DNA of 64,000 bases from Paucimonas sp. (GCA_031253995.1 JAIRVG010000045.1:1-64000), one strand, 5' to 3'; positions 21,201 through 26,359 are shown, counted from the first letter of the stretch. The notes: generated by a model from the letters alone, not told the origin. Numbers and translations: made by a program.

Positions 21201-22665
21201 CGGTTCGCTGGTCAACAACGGCACCGTGGTCACCGGCCTGGATGGCGGCAACCTCTCTGTCGCCGGCAACTTCAGCAACGCTGGGACCTTGTCCATCAGC
21301 CTGACCCCGAGCCTGACCAACTACCTCAACGTAGGCGGCACGGCGAACCTGGGCGGCACGCTGAACGTGGCCAACATCGGCACCACAGCGGCCCAGTACA
21401 CCCTGGTCTCGGCCACCGGTGGCGTGACCGGCACCTTCGGCACCACCAACCTGGAAGGCATGGTGTTCCTCGACACCACGCTGAACTACGGTGCCAATGC
21501 GGTGACCCTGGATGTAGCGCGCAACGGCACTTCCTTCGCCAGCGTGGCGCAGACCGACAACCAGCGTGCGGTGGCGAACGCCCTGGACAGCGCCTCGGCG
21601 CCGGCCAGCCTGCGCGACACCATCATCGCTTCCAATGCCAGCAGTGCGGCGGCGGCCTTCGAAAGCCTGTCCGGCGAGATCTACGCCAGCACCGCGACCG
21701 TGCTGATCGAGGACTCGCGCTACGTCCGCGACGCGGTCAACGACCGTATGCGTGATGCCGGTTGCAGCGACGACCAGGACCCACGCCGTGCCCTGACGCC
21801 AAACAGCAACCAGCAGACCACCGGTCGTGGTTGCGGTGGCGAAGGGGTGGGCTGGATCCGTGCCGTGGGTGGCTGGGGTGATTTCGACGGCGGCAGCAAC
21901 GCGGCCAACGTCAAGCGTGACCTGTCCGGTTTCCTGATCGGTTTCGACAACAACCTCAACGACCAGGTGCGTGCCGGTATCGCTGCCGGTTACACCAACA
22001 GCAGCATCAGCGCCAAGGGCAAGCCGCAGGACTCCTCGGTGGACAGCTACCACCTGGCGGCCTACATGAGCTACCAGATGGACGCCTTCGCCGCACGCAT
22101 GGGCGCCGGCTACACCTGGCACGACATCGACAGCAAGCGTTACGTCGAGGCCGGCAGCTACAACGAACGCCTGAAGTCCAGCTACAAGGCGCGTACCGCG
22201 CAGGTGTTCGGCGAAGTGGGTTATGCCATCGACGCGGGCGGCGTGGCGCTGGAGCCGTTCGCCGGCCTGGCCTACGTCAACTACGACAGTGACAAGGCCC
22301 GTGAGAAAGGTGGGGCGGGGCGCCTGGAGGCTGATACCCAACAGGATAACGTGTTCTCCACCGTCGGCCTGCGCGCTGGCAAGTCGTTCAAGCTGGACAA
22401 CGGCAGCACCCTGACCCCGCGCGGCAGCATCGGCTGGCGGCATGCCTTCGGCGACACCAAGCCGGACGCGGACCTGCGCTTCATCGAAGGCGGTGCCGGG
22501 TTCAGCAACACCGGTGTACCGATCGCCAAGGATGCGGCCGTGATCGAGGCCGGTCTGGACCTGAGCGTCGGTGTGGCCGGCAAGGTGGGCGTGGGTTACT
22601 CCGGCCAGTTGGCCAGCGAGAGCCGCGACAACGCGGTGACCCTGAACTTCAGCATGGAGTTCTGA
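6265..22665 (+). CDS. giant PATR-repeat autotransporter (type Va)
   Basis: One uninterrupted frame encodes a 5,466-residue autotransporter, far longer than the usual 700-4,000. It starts with GTG and a good Shine-Dalgarno. Residues 1-39 look like a signal peptide (cleavage after EALA). Residues 40-420 are a beta-rich entry region with repeated NSGTI-type strands. Residues 421 to about 5,010 hold about 44 passenger-associated transport repeats of about 85 residues (pattern LTLNGxNTYTGGTxLxxGTL), interrupted by four tryptophan-containing modules near residues 2169-2243, 3502-3576, 4224-4297 and 4742-4822. A linker follows, then the beta-barrel from about 5192 to the terminal phenylalanine (SMEF). 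It is expected to form a very long surface beta-helix, perhaps an adhesin; I see no protease or lipase motif. The gene stands alone. Confidence 0.93.
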   Translation: MDRRTAKKTFTARFAPLPLAISMAAAGMVSGLLSPEALANCTQVGAIYSCTGVTNGNQASAANNLTYNIQAGASIIPLIPAISVLQMTGTGATVNNAGTIDPSLFLGGLTLLTTGVEISNAAGNTVMVRNLAGGVMKGSSLALSLVPLTSLNGNAVVVANGAGGTTTFENSGTISSSLIGGISVQLEDVPVVVLRGGARNIVTNSGTITGRLALQSSILTSGNVFTNNGIINGSVNLGTGGMPNSFYASTASQVNKGNGIAISLGSIGSIGITYAATGFVDGGTLNNPNGGGAGNFLYLQRNPDMSKSDTGTINATNYVNFNNLVVNSGNWTMTNQLFKLGTTNPSVSLNGGLLRVDGTALSGVASVNVNGGGLGNIQGTSTTVSNDFNLVGNLTANSDLGLTLSGELSGAGTLIKTGTGTLTLSGTNTLTSGTTLSAGTLSLGNASALGASTNKLSVNGVSTLTTTSAMTFANAIDVNAPNLTVESNSTLTLSGAINGTGALTKTGSSNLTLSGANNFGGGLNINAGKLILANAGAAGAGTITAGIAGVELDTSSAQTLNNLVQLNGNLTLTGNNNLTLNGKISGSGGLIKNGTNTLTLTGANDFTGNSTLAGGTLVLTNNAALGLGQLTLIANSSLLADGLNVGNAINLGSRALTLTNTAATTLSGALAGTGQVIKSGTGDLTLSGNSGFAGVVQLTNGKLIIGSNSALGIGSLAAGANTVLDSDAARTLAVNAINITGNLTIAGSNDLALNGQIAGNGTLTKNGSASLTLGGANTTIGNTLLNAGTLILGSPTALGNPNNLLVASAGTTLDANTAVSIANGVTLGAGGNLTIGGTSALGINGIISGATGAGLVKNGTADLILNGNNTYTGDTLLNAGRLVVGHANALGQGTLIAAAGSTLDSNASITLGNAINLNGAVNVGGTSNLTLSGLISGGTLVKVGGTNLTLTGVNTYSNTTLLGGALTLTNAGAIGDGDITVGGSSTLAGTGALTLANKIHLNSVLNLPVGSNALTLDGVIDGAGTLNKTGTGTLTLNGVNTYNGGTALAAGTLLLGNASAIGTGTLSTGAGATLDTASAMTLGNAVSVNNGQLNLAGNNALTLTGNISGNGGLNKNGAGALTLSGTGSSYSGPTNLNTGTLIVGSNAALGASVLNAANGTVLDAIGGANLSNNVNLAGNLGIGGLADLGLSGAISGSGSLTKNGSAVLGLSGVNTFQGGVVLNSGGLVVGSNTALGLGALTVAGTSILDSSASAILANQVVLNSSLTIGGSNNLGLTGAISGSGNLTKSGAGNLLLSGANSGFTGNIALNAGRIVVGNSNALGSGTVTAADGTALDAAGAVTLANGIAVNGALSLGGTGNLGLTGPITNGSSTGSLVKTGNTTLTLSGANTYTGGTTLNAGTLNIGSATAIGSGDLTIGGAANLTTTGAQILANAAHLNADLTLPGSANLTLNGVLDGIGGLIKTGTGTVTLNGANTYSGATLLSGGTLVAGTNTAFGSGTLIAGAGASLDANKAVSLANAVTLTGNVNVLGSNNLALTGDIAGTGGLTKTGSAKLTLSGNNTFAGPVNLSGGTLSLGSNSALGLGALNASGNAILQAATAVSVNNQINLNGGLILGGSADLSLNGLVTGNGGLTKQGTSIVTLNSANTYTGGTTLASGTLMLGNSLALGNGAVTVTGPGTLDSLTAINLGNAINLSGALSMGGSADQTLSGVISGAGSLTANGQGNLTLTGVNTYTGGTTLSAGTLTLGNAGAMSTGRLSVTGASSLNTNSAFALANAITLGANLNLIGHSDLTLNGVIDGAAGLTKSGAGNLTLNGVNTYVGGTTLAGGTLTVGNGSALGNGALNVTGAATLNNSSKLTLGNAITLGADLTLGSNFVPGDLDRNALTLAGVIDGSGGLTKTGTADLILSGANTFTGAVNVLAGTLSTLNTGSLGNASTVNVATGALLNLGASSSVGTLAGGGSIALGNSTSLSVGSGNLSGLFSGVISGDGGLVKTGSGSLQLGGSNTYTGNTQVNGGTLNISGALAGGQVQVNTGATLTGSGSIAGPVNIADGGHLALNSGTKLSTGSLILNGNSNLDVGLGSPSTGGNALLAVGGNLTLDGNLNVSDIGGFGAGIYRLIDYTGTLTDNGLVIGTVPGGVLPGDLQLQTAIGAQVNLLVGGANGSVLFWDGSNTVSDGVIQGGSGVWDATSTNWTTVNGTGNRDWSSNFAVFQTPAGSVTVNGTQAITGLQFTVDGYVLDGPGALQLVNNGNGTATFRVDPNATATLNLGLTGAGTLNKADSGTLVLNGANSYTGGTVLNGGTLVFGNNSALGNGTLVTAANTTLDSNTAVTLANNIGTFGALNLTGSNALTLNGLVTGGGSLVKNGTGTLTLNGANAYIGGTTINSGALVLGNDSALGAGALHVAGTGITLDNSPALSLANAIDLGNSLTLLGTSDLAFNGVVSGAGGLVKNGLGNLTLGGLNTYSGGTTLAAGGLTVTNGAALGSGALNVTGVSSLNNSGAVTLGNNVNLGADLSLPGNASLTLNGLVAGTGGLNKTGSGTLTLNGANTYGGATSLAGGTLVVGNNTALGTSHLTAADGTALDSNAALGLANGLTLLGGLNVIGSNNLTLSGVIDGAGGLTKNGAGVLTLTGNNGNTGDTTLNGGTLVVGSDTALGAGALNTADGVTFGTLGNTSLGNAFNLGGNLNLIGNADLTLLGLVSGAGGLTKNGNGNLTLLGVNTYTGPTNLNGGTLTVGNDAAIGTGALNVGAASNLAGTSTFSLANAINLGALLTLADNNDITLNGSVAGTGALLKSGAGTLTLNGANSYSGGTTLANGSLQVGHNNALGSGALNITGAGTFLDAANNTGLAIANAIALGGNTLTFTGTYGLAVNGNITGTGSLLKSGLASLTLGGNNTFSGGVRLNGGTLILASATGLGSGALTVAGGFLDNTVSASLNNAVHLLGTLTLTGAQSLALNGVIDGSANLAKTGVGNLLLTGNNTYTGNTFLLGGTTTVGSNTAFGTGNITTGSAGLDSSTAVALANNFSVLGTLVIGGTSDLTLNGALTGAGGSLIKNGAGTLTLNGSNNFAAGVTLNAGTLAVGQNGSLGSGNLTVAGSSTLVAANNGVALTNGIQTDSRLTVGGANNLTLNSVISGNGSLIKTGTSTLTLNGANTYNNGTTLNGGVVVAGNDSAFGTGSVVANAGNTATVVRNTVTRKLSNTFVVDGNLTLDTPAELQFLGALNGSGTLTKTGSNEVLLISAGNFNGDIDVLAGYVTAVVTNALGDLRSASLAAGSGLTVDGNINIGSLTGQGVMRITNGNVSVGGNNLDSVFAGTVTQSGGLTKVGAGVLELTGTSDNTGVNTVSAGTLKVTGSLGGGGGLNVDPGATLTGSGSIDGTTTIADGATLVGYSGQKLTFDNLVLSQASNVDFNLGSLTTSADALFNVNSDLTMAGTFNIADFGGLGNGVYRLFDYSGSLIDNGMTFGNLPTGVTYSDLTLLTGTSSQVNLMVGSPNLVIQFWDGVDTTSNGLVEGGSGVWDNTTQNWAEYDGFNNFAWQGQFAVFQGATGTVTVDGQQNINGMQFMTDGYQLIAGTNGSLNTSNRNGSNFAVRVDNGVTATLDLPLEGDGILTKLDVGTLVLNGVNSYTGGTALNGGTLVLGNDSALGSAGLTTAAGTTLDSNQAVSILNDVVVNGALTLAGSNDLTLNGVVDGNGSLLKNGNGFLTLNNVNTFQGGLKLNAGRLILGANGALGAGALTAANGTSLDNSSALTLANTVNLAGNLLLVGNNDLTLNGPVNGVGSLTKQGISTLTLNAVNAFTGGMNLAAGKLRLGSAAALGSGALTVSGASELDTSSAMTLANNMLLNAVLTLDGTTDLSLDGAISGGGGLIKNGLGNLTLTGANSFANGLTLNSGNLTLGNAGALGTGQLRVTSNSLLSNTSAMVLGNDVDISGTLAVAGNRDLTLNGVLSGVGTLDKNGLATLTLGGNNTFTGIFNVLAGTLRTTSSGALGNPTQLNVSSGANLDLGGNLALTNLTGSGGVEVDSGVTLAVVGGTFDGGLSGTGNLNKVGTSTLTLTGTNSITGATTVSGGNLVVDGSLASNTVSVGANTGLSGTGDLAGAVTVANGGNLNLQTGNTLNVGSLVLDSGSNLNANLGVAVSGDPSLLNVAGDLTLDGSLNVSNGGGFGRGVYRLAYYAGNLVNNGLAINSLPGTVDPGNVVLQTSVSNQVNLVVGGTDTVLFWDGNQTSGNGSVEGGFGVWDSTNTNWTNSDGSINQAWNNTFAVFQGTGGTITVNGSHAITGLQFMDNGYTLNGGIGGELLLGTSTDILRVDTGVTGTLGLAVNGTGTLNKEGNGTLVLNGANGYTGGTVLNGGAIVVGNDGALGTGDLTAAAGTTLDSNSAVTLANNAVLNGGLTVAGSNALTLDGVVSGAGSLTKAGNANLTLNGVNTYTGGTVLNGGSVTLGNNGALSSGTVSVTGASLLDSTGALQLANALNLTSQLTLAGSQDTTLSGVISGTGSLVKNGNGSLLLSGANTYSGGTTINAGSVTGDTTSLQGAILNNGALTFAQNADGTYSGALTGAGTLTKAGTGQLLLTGNSGFTGNTLVSSGSLVNNGTLASANVQVASGASLGGSGTYSGTVTIADGANLNAGTATAPLSVGNLNLSSSSNLNFALGAPGGSTTVVSVAGNLVLDGTLNISNAGGFGLGVYQLFTYGGSVTDNGLIYGSLPGTTLPADLTLQTAIANQINLVVGSDTALQFWNGSKTTADGTISGGSGVWNASSTNWTNTTGVVSNAWDNQFAVFGGPAPAVGTQYSVTVEGQQTFTGMQFLTDGYVLGAGTGGALAASGSQAAIRVGTGTATIAAPLVGTGGIEKLDAGTLVLTGANTYTGGTTVSGGTLQGNTTSLQGNITNNANLVFAQATSGQFSGILSGNGTISKQGSGDLLIVGSQPFNGAFNVDEGSVVVGNAANPGTVFGAQVTVGSNGVLAGTGNVGSLVNNGTVVTGLDGGNLSVAGNFSNAGTLSISLTPSLTNYLNVGGTANLGGTLNVANIGTTAAQYTLVSATGGVTGTFGTTNLEGMVFLDTTLNYGANAVTLDVARNGTSFASVAQTDNQRAVANALDSASAPASLRDTIIASNASSAAAAFESLSGEIYASTATVLIEDSRYVRDAVNDRMRDAGCSDDQDPRRALTPNSNQQTTGRGCGGEGVGWIRAVGGWGDFDGGSNAANVKRDLSGFLIGFDNNLNDQVRAGIAAGYTNSSISAKGKPQDSSVDSYHLAAYMSYQMDAFAARMGAGYTWHDIDSKRYVEAGSYNERLKSSYKARTAQVFGEVGYAIDAGGVALEPFAGLAYVNYDSDKAREKGGAGRLEADTQQDNVFSTVGLRAGKSFKLDNGSTLTPRGSIGWRHAFGDTKPDADLRFIEGGAGFSNTGVPIAKDAAVIEAGLDLSVGVAGKVGVGYSGQLASESRDNAVTLNFSMEF
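7525..21300 (+). repeat. about 44 tandem 85-codon repeats in five blocks
   Basis: Units of about 255 bp repeat within the autotransporter gene. By manual count the blocks hold 19, 13, 6, 4 and 2 units. They begin at 7525, 13123, 17131, 19285 and 20857 (residues 421, 2287, 3623, 4341, 4865). Blocks 2 to 5 each open with the same TLVL(N/T)G(A/V)N unit. Each of the first four blocks ends with a longer module containing a WDG/NW/FAVF pattern. The unit count is approximate because some repeats are degenerate. Confidence 0.85.
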
Positions 22666-22680
22666 TCCGCGCCTGACTCG

Positions 22681-22745
22681 GGGGCCCCATCGCTGGCAAG
22701 TCAACTCCCATCCTGTGGGAGCTGGCTTGCCAGCGATGGGGCCCT
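22681..22745. repeat. REP pair (inverted) after autotransporter gene
   Basis: Two inverted copies of the fluorescent-pseudomonad REP (core GGAGCTGGCTTGCCAGCGAT) form a long hairpin 15 bp after the autotransporter stop. The left copy is degenerate (AAGTCAACTCCCA for AAGCCAGCTCCCA). It probably also acts as a transcript end or mRNA stabiliser. Confidence 0.85.
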
Positions 22746-22805
22746 CAGTCACACCATGAAATTGCTGTATTGTCCTGGTTTCATCTCACCACCCAAGGTC
22801 GCCGC

Positions 22806-23369
22806 ATGGCGCGTCTCTACGTCACCCTCAGTCTTCTCCTCTATCTCCTGGCCCTGTGCCTCGACGCCGTGAACCTCAGCGGCGGCAATGTCGTGACGGC
22901 CCAGCAAGCCCTGTTCCAGGGGCCCTGGGGCGTGGTCTTCGGCCTGTTCGGCTGGTTCGCCAATCCACTGTTCGGTCTCGCCCTGCTGCTGCGCCGGCGG
23001 CTGCGCTGGCTGGCGTTGTTCCTCGGGTGCTGGGCGCTCTACCTGGCGGTGATCAGCCACGGCATCGAGCGCCTGCCGGACAACATCAACTACAGCTTCC
23101 ACCAGGTCATCGGCTTCGCTCCTGGCTACTACCTCTGGGCCCTGGCCATCGCCGCCTTCTGCATCGGCCAGGCCTGGTGGTGCAGCCGCGGGCGCAATGC
23201 CGAGGTGCCGCGCTGGAGCCTGCCAGAGGGCGCGTTGGCGCTGTTGCTGCTGGTGGTGATGGTGATCGGGCTGCGGGATGAAAACCTGCGCTTCGACCTC
23301 GACAAGCTGTTCGATATGCCGCCATCGGTCTGGGAAATGCCACCGCCGAGCCGGGACGAGTCGATCTGA
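22806..23369 (+). CDS. hypothetical inner-membrane protein
   Basis: The 187-residue protein starts at the ATG at 22806, preceded by AAGG seven bases upstream; a TTG at 22770 would extend it with no support. About five membrane segments are visible (near residues 3-21, 38-58, 65-85, 100-122 and 137-155), ending in a hydrophilic tail with PPSVWEMPPPSRDESI. I do not recognise the family. Its stop overlaps the next start (TGATG), so it is translationally coupled to the nucleotidyltransferase-like gene. Confidence 0.75.
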   Translation: MARLYVTLSLLLYLLALCLDAVNLSGGNVVTAQQALFQGPWGVVFGLFGWFANPLFGLALLLRRRLRWLALFLGCWALYLAVISHGIERLPDNINYSFHQVIGFAPGYYLWALAIAAFCIGQAWWCSRGRNAEVPRWSLPEGALALLLLVVMVIGLRDENLRFDLDKLFDMPPSVWEMPPPSRDESI

Positions 23370-23929
23370 TGAGCCAGCTCACCGCCCAGGCCCTGATTGC
23401 CATGGCCATGAAGAACCCGCTCAACCAGCGTCTGACGGATACCCTGGTCGGCCTCGACCTGCCGCACTGCATGCTCACCGCCGGCTGCCTGTTCCAGGCG
23501 CTGTGGAACCTGCGGGTCGGCCGCGAGCCGGGGTGGGGGGTGAAGGACTACGACGTCATCTATTTCGACCACGATCTGTCGTGGGAGGCGGAAGACCGGG
23601 TGATCCAGCGGGTCCGCGCGGCCTGCGGGGAGTTTGCCGACAAGGTCGAAGTGCGCAACCAGGCGCGGGTGCATCTGTGGTACGAGGAAAGGTTCGGCGT
23701 GCCTTATGCGCCGCTGCTCAAGGTCACCGACGGCATCGACCGCTACCTGGTGCGCTCCACCTGCGTCGGCCTCGATGTGCGTAGCGGCGAGTTGTACAGC
23801 ACCTGGGGGCTGGAGGATCTGCAGCAGGGGCTGCTGCGCAGCAATCCGCTGAACCACCAGCCGGAGATGTTCCGGCGCAAGGCCGAGAGCTATCGCGAGC
23901 GCTGGGAGTGGTTGCGGATCGAGGAGTGA
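23369..23929 (+). CDS. nucleotidyltransferase-like protein (DUF925/COG3575)
   Basis: The 186-residue protein belongs to the DUF925 family of predicted minimal nucleotidyltransferases. The features are TAGCLFQALWNLRVGR at about residues 37-52, then KDYDVIYFDHDLSWEAED, where the paired aspartates (DYD, FDHD) correspond to the metal-binding carboxylates. A C-terminal LEDLQQGLLRSNPLNHQPEMFRRKA follows. The substrate is unknown. It overlaps the membrane-protein gene by 1 bp, forming a two-gene operon that ends at a REP array. Confidence 0.8.
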   Translation: MSQLTAQALIAMAMKNPLNQRLTDTLVGLDLPHCMLTAGCLFQALWNLRVGREPGWGVKDYDVIYFDHDLSWEAEDRVIQRVRAACGEFADKVEVRNQARVHLWYEERFGVPYAPLLKVTDGIDRYLVRSTCVGLDVRSGELYSTWGLEDLQQGLLRSNPLNHQPEMFRRKAESYRERWEWLRIEE

Positions 23930-23937
23930 GGGGGTTT

Positions 23938-24257
23938 TTGCGGGCCTCATCGCTGGCAAGCCAGCTCCCACAGGGTTTTGTGTTGACCGGAGGATCTGTG
24001 GCCGACGCGGTCACGGCGGGAGTGGTTAAGGATTGAGGGTGTTCTTGCGGGCCTCATCGCTGGCAAGCCAGCTCCCACAGGGCTTCGTGTTGACCGGAGG
24101 ATCTGTGGCCGACTCGGTCACGGTGGGAGTGGTTAAGGATTGAGGGTGTTTTCCCGGGCCCTATCGCTGGCAAGCCAGCTCCCACAGTGACCGCGTCGGC
24201 CACAAATCCTATGGTCAACACAAACCCTGTGGGAGCTGGCTTGCCAGCGATAGGGCC
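23938..24257. repeat. REP array with 107-bp period
   Basis: Three direct REP copies start with CGGGCC at 23941, 24048 and 24155, exactly 107 bp apart, and the spacers between them are nearly identical. A fourth, inverted copy at 24227-24257 carries the same spacer in inverse, closing the array like a BIME. The array fills the 347 bp between two convergent genes. There is no coding sequence and no RAYT transposase gene nearby. Confidence 0.9.
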
Positions 24258-24276
24258 ATCAGCTACATCACAAGCC

Positions 24277-24618
24277 TCAAGCCTTGCGCTTGAGCGGCTC
24301 ACCCTCGAACTTCACCCCGGCCAGGCCATGGGCGATCAGGGAGCGGATATTGCCGTGGTCGCTGCCTTCAGGCGTGGCCACCACCGAGCGGTAGTGCTCG
24401 CCGAACGCCAGCAGCGCTTCCTGGTCGCTCAGGCCTTCCAGCAGGGCCAGGCCCAGGGTCTTGCAGGAACCTTCGTTCTGCCCGGCGTTGCTGACCAGGC
24501 CGCCGTTGTCGAAGGCGGTCTGCTGGTAGTCGTAGTGCTCGGCGACGAACGCCAGGGTGTCGGCGAACACGTGCTCGCCGCTGTTCAGGCTGGCACGCAG
24601 TTGAGTCAGGTCAGTCAT
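24277..24618 (-). CDS. HopJ family protein
   Basis: The 113-residue protein matches the HopJ family (MTDLTQLRASLNSGEHVFADTLAFV...). Members were named as candidate type III effectors in Pseudomonas syringae but are widespread in non-pathogens and are probably ordinary cytoplasmic proteins. The stretch AFDNGGLVSNAGQNEGSCK followed by LLEGLSDQEALLAFGEHYR is typical. The start is the ATG at 24618 with AAGGAA upstream; longer frames only read into the neighbour. It overlaps the DUF1244 gene by 8 bp and is the last gene of the folM operon. Confidence 0.85.
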   Translation of the reverse strand: MTDLTQLRASLNSGEHVFADTLAFVAEHYDYQQTAFDNGGLVSNAGQNEGSCKTLGLALLEGLSDQEALLAFGEHYRSVVATPEGSDHGNIRSLIAHGLAGVKFEGEPLKRKA

Positions 24619-24907
24619 GGGTTTTTCCTTTGGCGAACGCGGCTTGCTGCTCGGCGCTGGCTTCTTTCTGGTATTGGCTTTTCCACTGGTCGTAAGGCAT
24701 GCCGTAGACCACCTCGCGGGCGTCATCCAGGCTTACCTCGATCTGGCGTTCATCCGCGGCGGCCTTGTACCACTTGGACAGGCAGTTGCGGCAGAAGCCG
24801 GACAGGTTCATCAGGTCGATGTTCTGCACGTCGGTACGGTTGCGCAGGTGGTCGACCAGGCGACGGAAGGCCGCCGCTTCGAGTTCGAGTTGTTCTTGCG
24901 GGGTCAT
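24611..24907 (-). CDS. DUF1244 family protein
   Basis: This 98-residue protein is a recognisable DUF1244 member: MTPQEQLELEAAAFRRLVDHLRNR, then IDLMNLSGFCRNCLSKWY with two cysteines (FCRNC) that could bind metal, and REVVYGMPYDQWKSQYQKEA. The function is unknown. It sits 13 bp after folM and overlaps the HopJ gene, so all three are probably cotranscribed. The conserved linkage with folM hints at a pterin or redox connection, but nothing in the sequence proves it. Confidence 0.85.
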   Translation of the reverse strand: MTPQEQLELEAAAFRRLVDHLRNRTDVQNIDLMNLSGFCRNCLSKWYKAAADERQIEVSLDDAREVVYGMPYDQWKSQYQKEASAEQQAAFAKGKTHD

Positions 24908-24920
24908 AGCGTTCTCGTTA

Positions 24921-25610
24921 TCAGGCGATTCGGTTCTTCAGGTGGCGGCCACCGTTGATGACCACGTGGCTGCCGGTGCTGTACTGGCTTTCCAGCAGGA
25001 ACAGCACGGCGTCGATCAGCGGCTGGGCGCCCGGCTCGAACTCCAGCAGGGCCTTCTTCAGGGTCTGCTGGCGATACTGCTCGTCGCCGTCTTCCTTGAG
25101 GATCAGCAGCCCCGGCAGGATGCCGTTGACCCGCACCGACGGGGCGTACTTTTCGGCGAACGACAGCACCATGTTCTGCAGCGCGGCCTTGGTCGCGGCG
25201 TAGCCGATATGGCTCTTGCTGCCGCGGGACGAGGTTTCGTCGCAGATATGGATGATGTCCGCCTTGTCCAGCTTCAGCAGCTGCTCGCCCAGGGCCAGGT
25301 TGAGGTGGTACGGCGCCTCGACGTGCAGCTTGAACATGGTGTTCAGGTTGTCGAGGTCGTCGTCGAGCCACAGCGAGGCGTTGTGGACGATCGCCCGCAG
25401 GCCGTCATAGCCGCGCAGGTGCTCGATCAGCGCTTCGCGGTCGTCGACGCGGCACAGGTCGGCCTGGAACGGGATGATGTTCGGGTGGGCCGGCGTGGTG
25501 ATCTTGCTGCGGCTGGCGCTGACCACCGTGTGGCCGGCCTGCGCCAGTTTCGTGGCCAGCGCCAGCCCGACTCGCTGGCTGCCACCGGTAACTAGGATTG
25601 GGCTGTTCAT
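24921..25610 (-). CDS. folM: dihydromonapterin reductase FolM (SDR)
   Basis: The 229-residue short-chain dehydrogenase reduces dihydromonapterin (and dihydrofolate weakly) to the tetrahydro form with NADPH. The nucleotide-binding TGGSQRVGLALA is at about residues 8-19, the NASLWLDDD region follows, and the catalytic YAATKAAL is near residues 138-145, as in E. coli FolM. Tetrahydromonapterin is the cofactor of phenylalanine hydroxylase in pseudomonads, which links this gene functionally to the tyrosine degradation genes elsewhere in the window. It leads a folM-DUF1244-HopJ operon. Confidence 0.88.
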   Translation of the reverse strand: MNSPILVTGGSQRVGLALATKLAQAGHTVVSASRSKITTPAHPNIIPFQADLCRVDDREALIEHLRGYDGLRAIVHNASLWLDDDLDNLNTMFKLHVEAPYHLNLALGEQLLKLDKADIIHICDETSSRGSKSHIGYAATKAALQNMVLSFAEKYAPSVRVNGILPGLLILKEDGDEQYRQQTLKKALLEFEPGAQPLIDAVLFLLESQYSTGSHVVINGGRHLKNRIA

Positions 25611-25704
25611 ATGCGGGGACGATCAACTTTTCAGGTTCGGTTTTCAGGTTCGCAGTCAGCCGCCAGCATACCCGAACTCACCTGGAATGACCGCCCCCGG
25701 CGGG

Positions 25705-26286
25705 TCAGCGGCTTTCCAGCGATTGGCCGCCGCTGCGCGGTCGCTTCAGCGAGGACGGACGGGCATTCAGCCAGCCGGCCAGCAAGCGGGTCGACAGCGG
25801 GATGAAGCAGTACACCATCAAGGGCGTCAGGCCCAGGGTGCTGAGCAGGATCCGCGGCAGCAGGCCCAGTTCCGCCAGCCAGTGGCCGAACAGCAGGTTG
25901 AACGCCAGGGACACCGGGAAGAACGCCAGCCAGATCGCCACGGCCTGCTTCCAGCGCGGTGGGCGTTGCGCGGCGTCGTTGCCGAACCAGCCCTCGATGC
26001 CGCTCACGCGTTTTTCCGTGGGCTGCTGGAACAGGCCGTTGCCGCGGGCCAGCCAGGCGCTGCGGGAGGCGGAGAACTCCCAGGCGTGCAGGGTCTTTTC
26101 GTCGACGAAGCGGAAGATGATCTGGAATTCGTCGCCCTGGGGCGGCGGGGCCAGCACCCCGGAGCCGAGGTAGCCAGGGAAGTCGGTGGCGAGCTGCTCG
26201 CCTTCGTGCAACCAGGCGATCATGTCCTGATAACGGCCCTCGGCGACACGCCGGGCGAGCATCAAGGTGACGGGTGGGGTAGACAT
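25705..26286 (-). CDS. antibiotic biosynthesis monooxygenase-like membrane protein
   Basis: The 193-residue protein joins an N-terminal ABM (ferredoxin-like dimeric alpha/beta barrel) domain, residues 1-95 (VTLMLARRVAEGRYQDM, ...FQIIFRFVDEKTLHAWE), to two C-terminal membrane segments at about 113-135 and 142-163. This architecture is a known ABM subfamily of unknown substrate; catalysis is not established. AGGAGA precedes the ATG at 26286. It is divergent from the MerR regulator and may be one of its targets. Confidence 0.75.
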   Translation of the reverse strand: MSTPPVTLMLARRVAEGRYQDMIAWLHEGEQLATDFPGYLGSGVLAPPPQGDEFQIIFRFVDEKTLHAWEFSASRSAWLARGNGLFQQPTEKRVSGIEGWFGNDAAQRPPRWKQAVAIWLAFFPVSLAFNLLFGHWLAELGLLPRILLSTLGLTPLMVYCFIPLSTRLLAGWLNARPSSLKRPRSGGQSLESR

Positions 26287-26331
26287 CGTGTATCTCCTGG
26301 CAAACGGTCGCGGCGGGTAGCCCAGACCTTC

Positions 26332-26359
26332 GACGCCGCCCGGGGTGTTGGGCGGCGTC
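26332..26359. promoter_or_regulatory. 10-bp hairpin in divergent region
   Basis: GACGCCGCCC (26332-26341) and its exact complement (26350-26359) surround an 8-nt loop. It lies between the divergent ABM and MerR genes. No T-run follows on the plus strand. It could be in the leader of the ABM mRNA or be a protein-binding site. Confidence 0.35.

Noticed and set aside
7525..21300. Regular 255-bp repeats that could be mistaken for a CRISPR or satellite array
   Set aside because: The repeats keep reading frame, differ mainly at synonymous and conservative positions, and encode the known beta-strand repeat.
11911..22752. A 3,613-codon open frame antisense to the autotransporter, and another of 1,225 codons at 7960-11637
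   Set aside because: They are by-products of repetitive, high-GC codon usage on the sense strand. The translation is a monotonous Gly/Ala/Val/Gln sequence without domains. Many antisense frames of 84-86 codons elsewhere in the gene reflect the repeat period, because the tyrosine codon in NTY creates an antisense stop.
23938..24257. REP array as a CRISPR
   Set aside because: The period is 107 bp, the spacers are near-identical rather than unique, and there are no cas genes.
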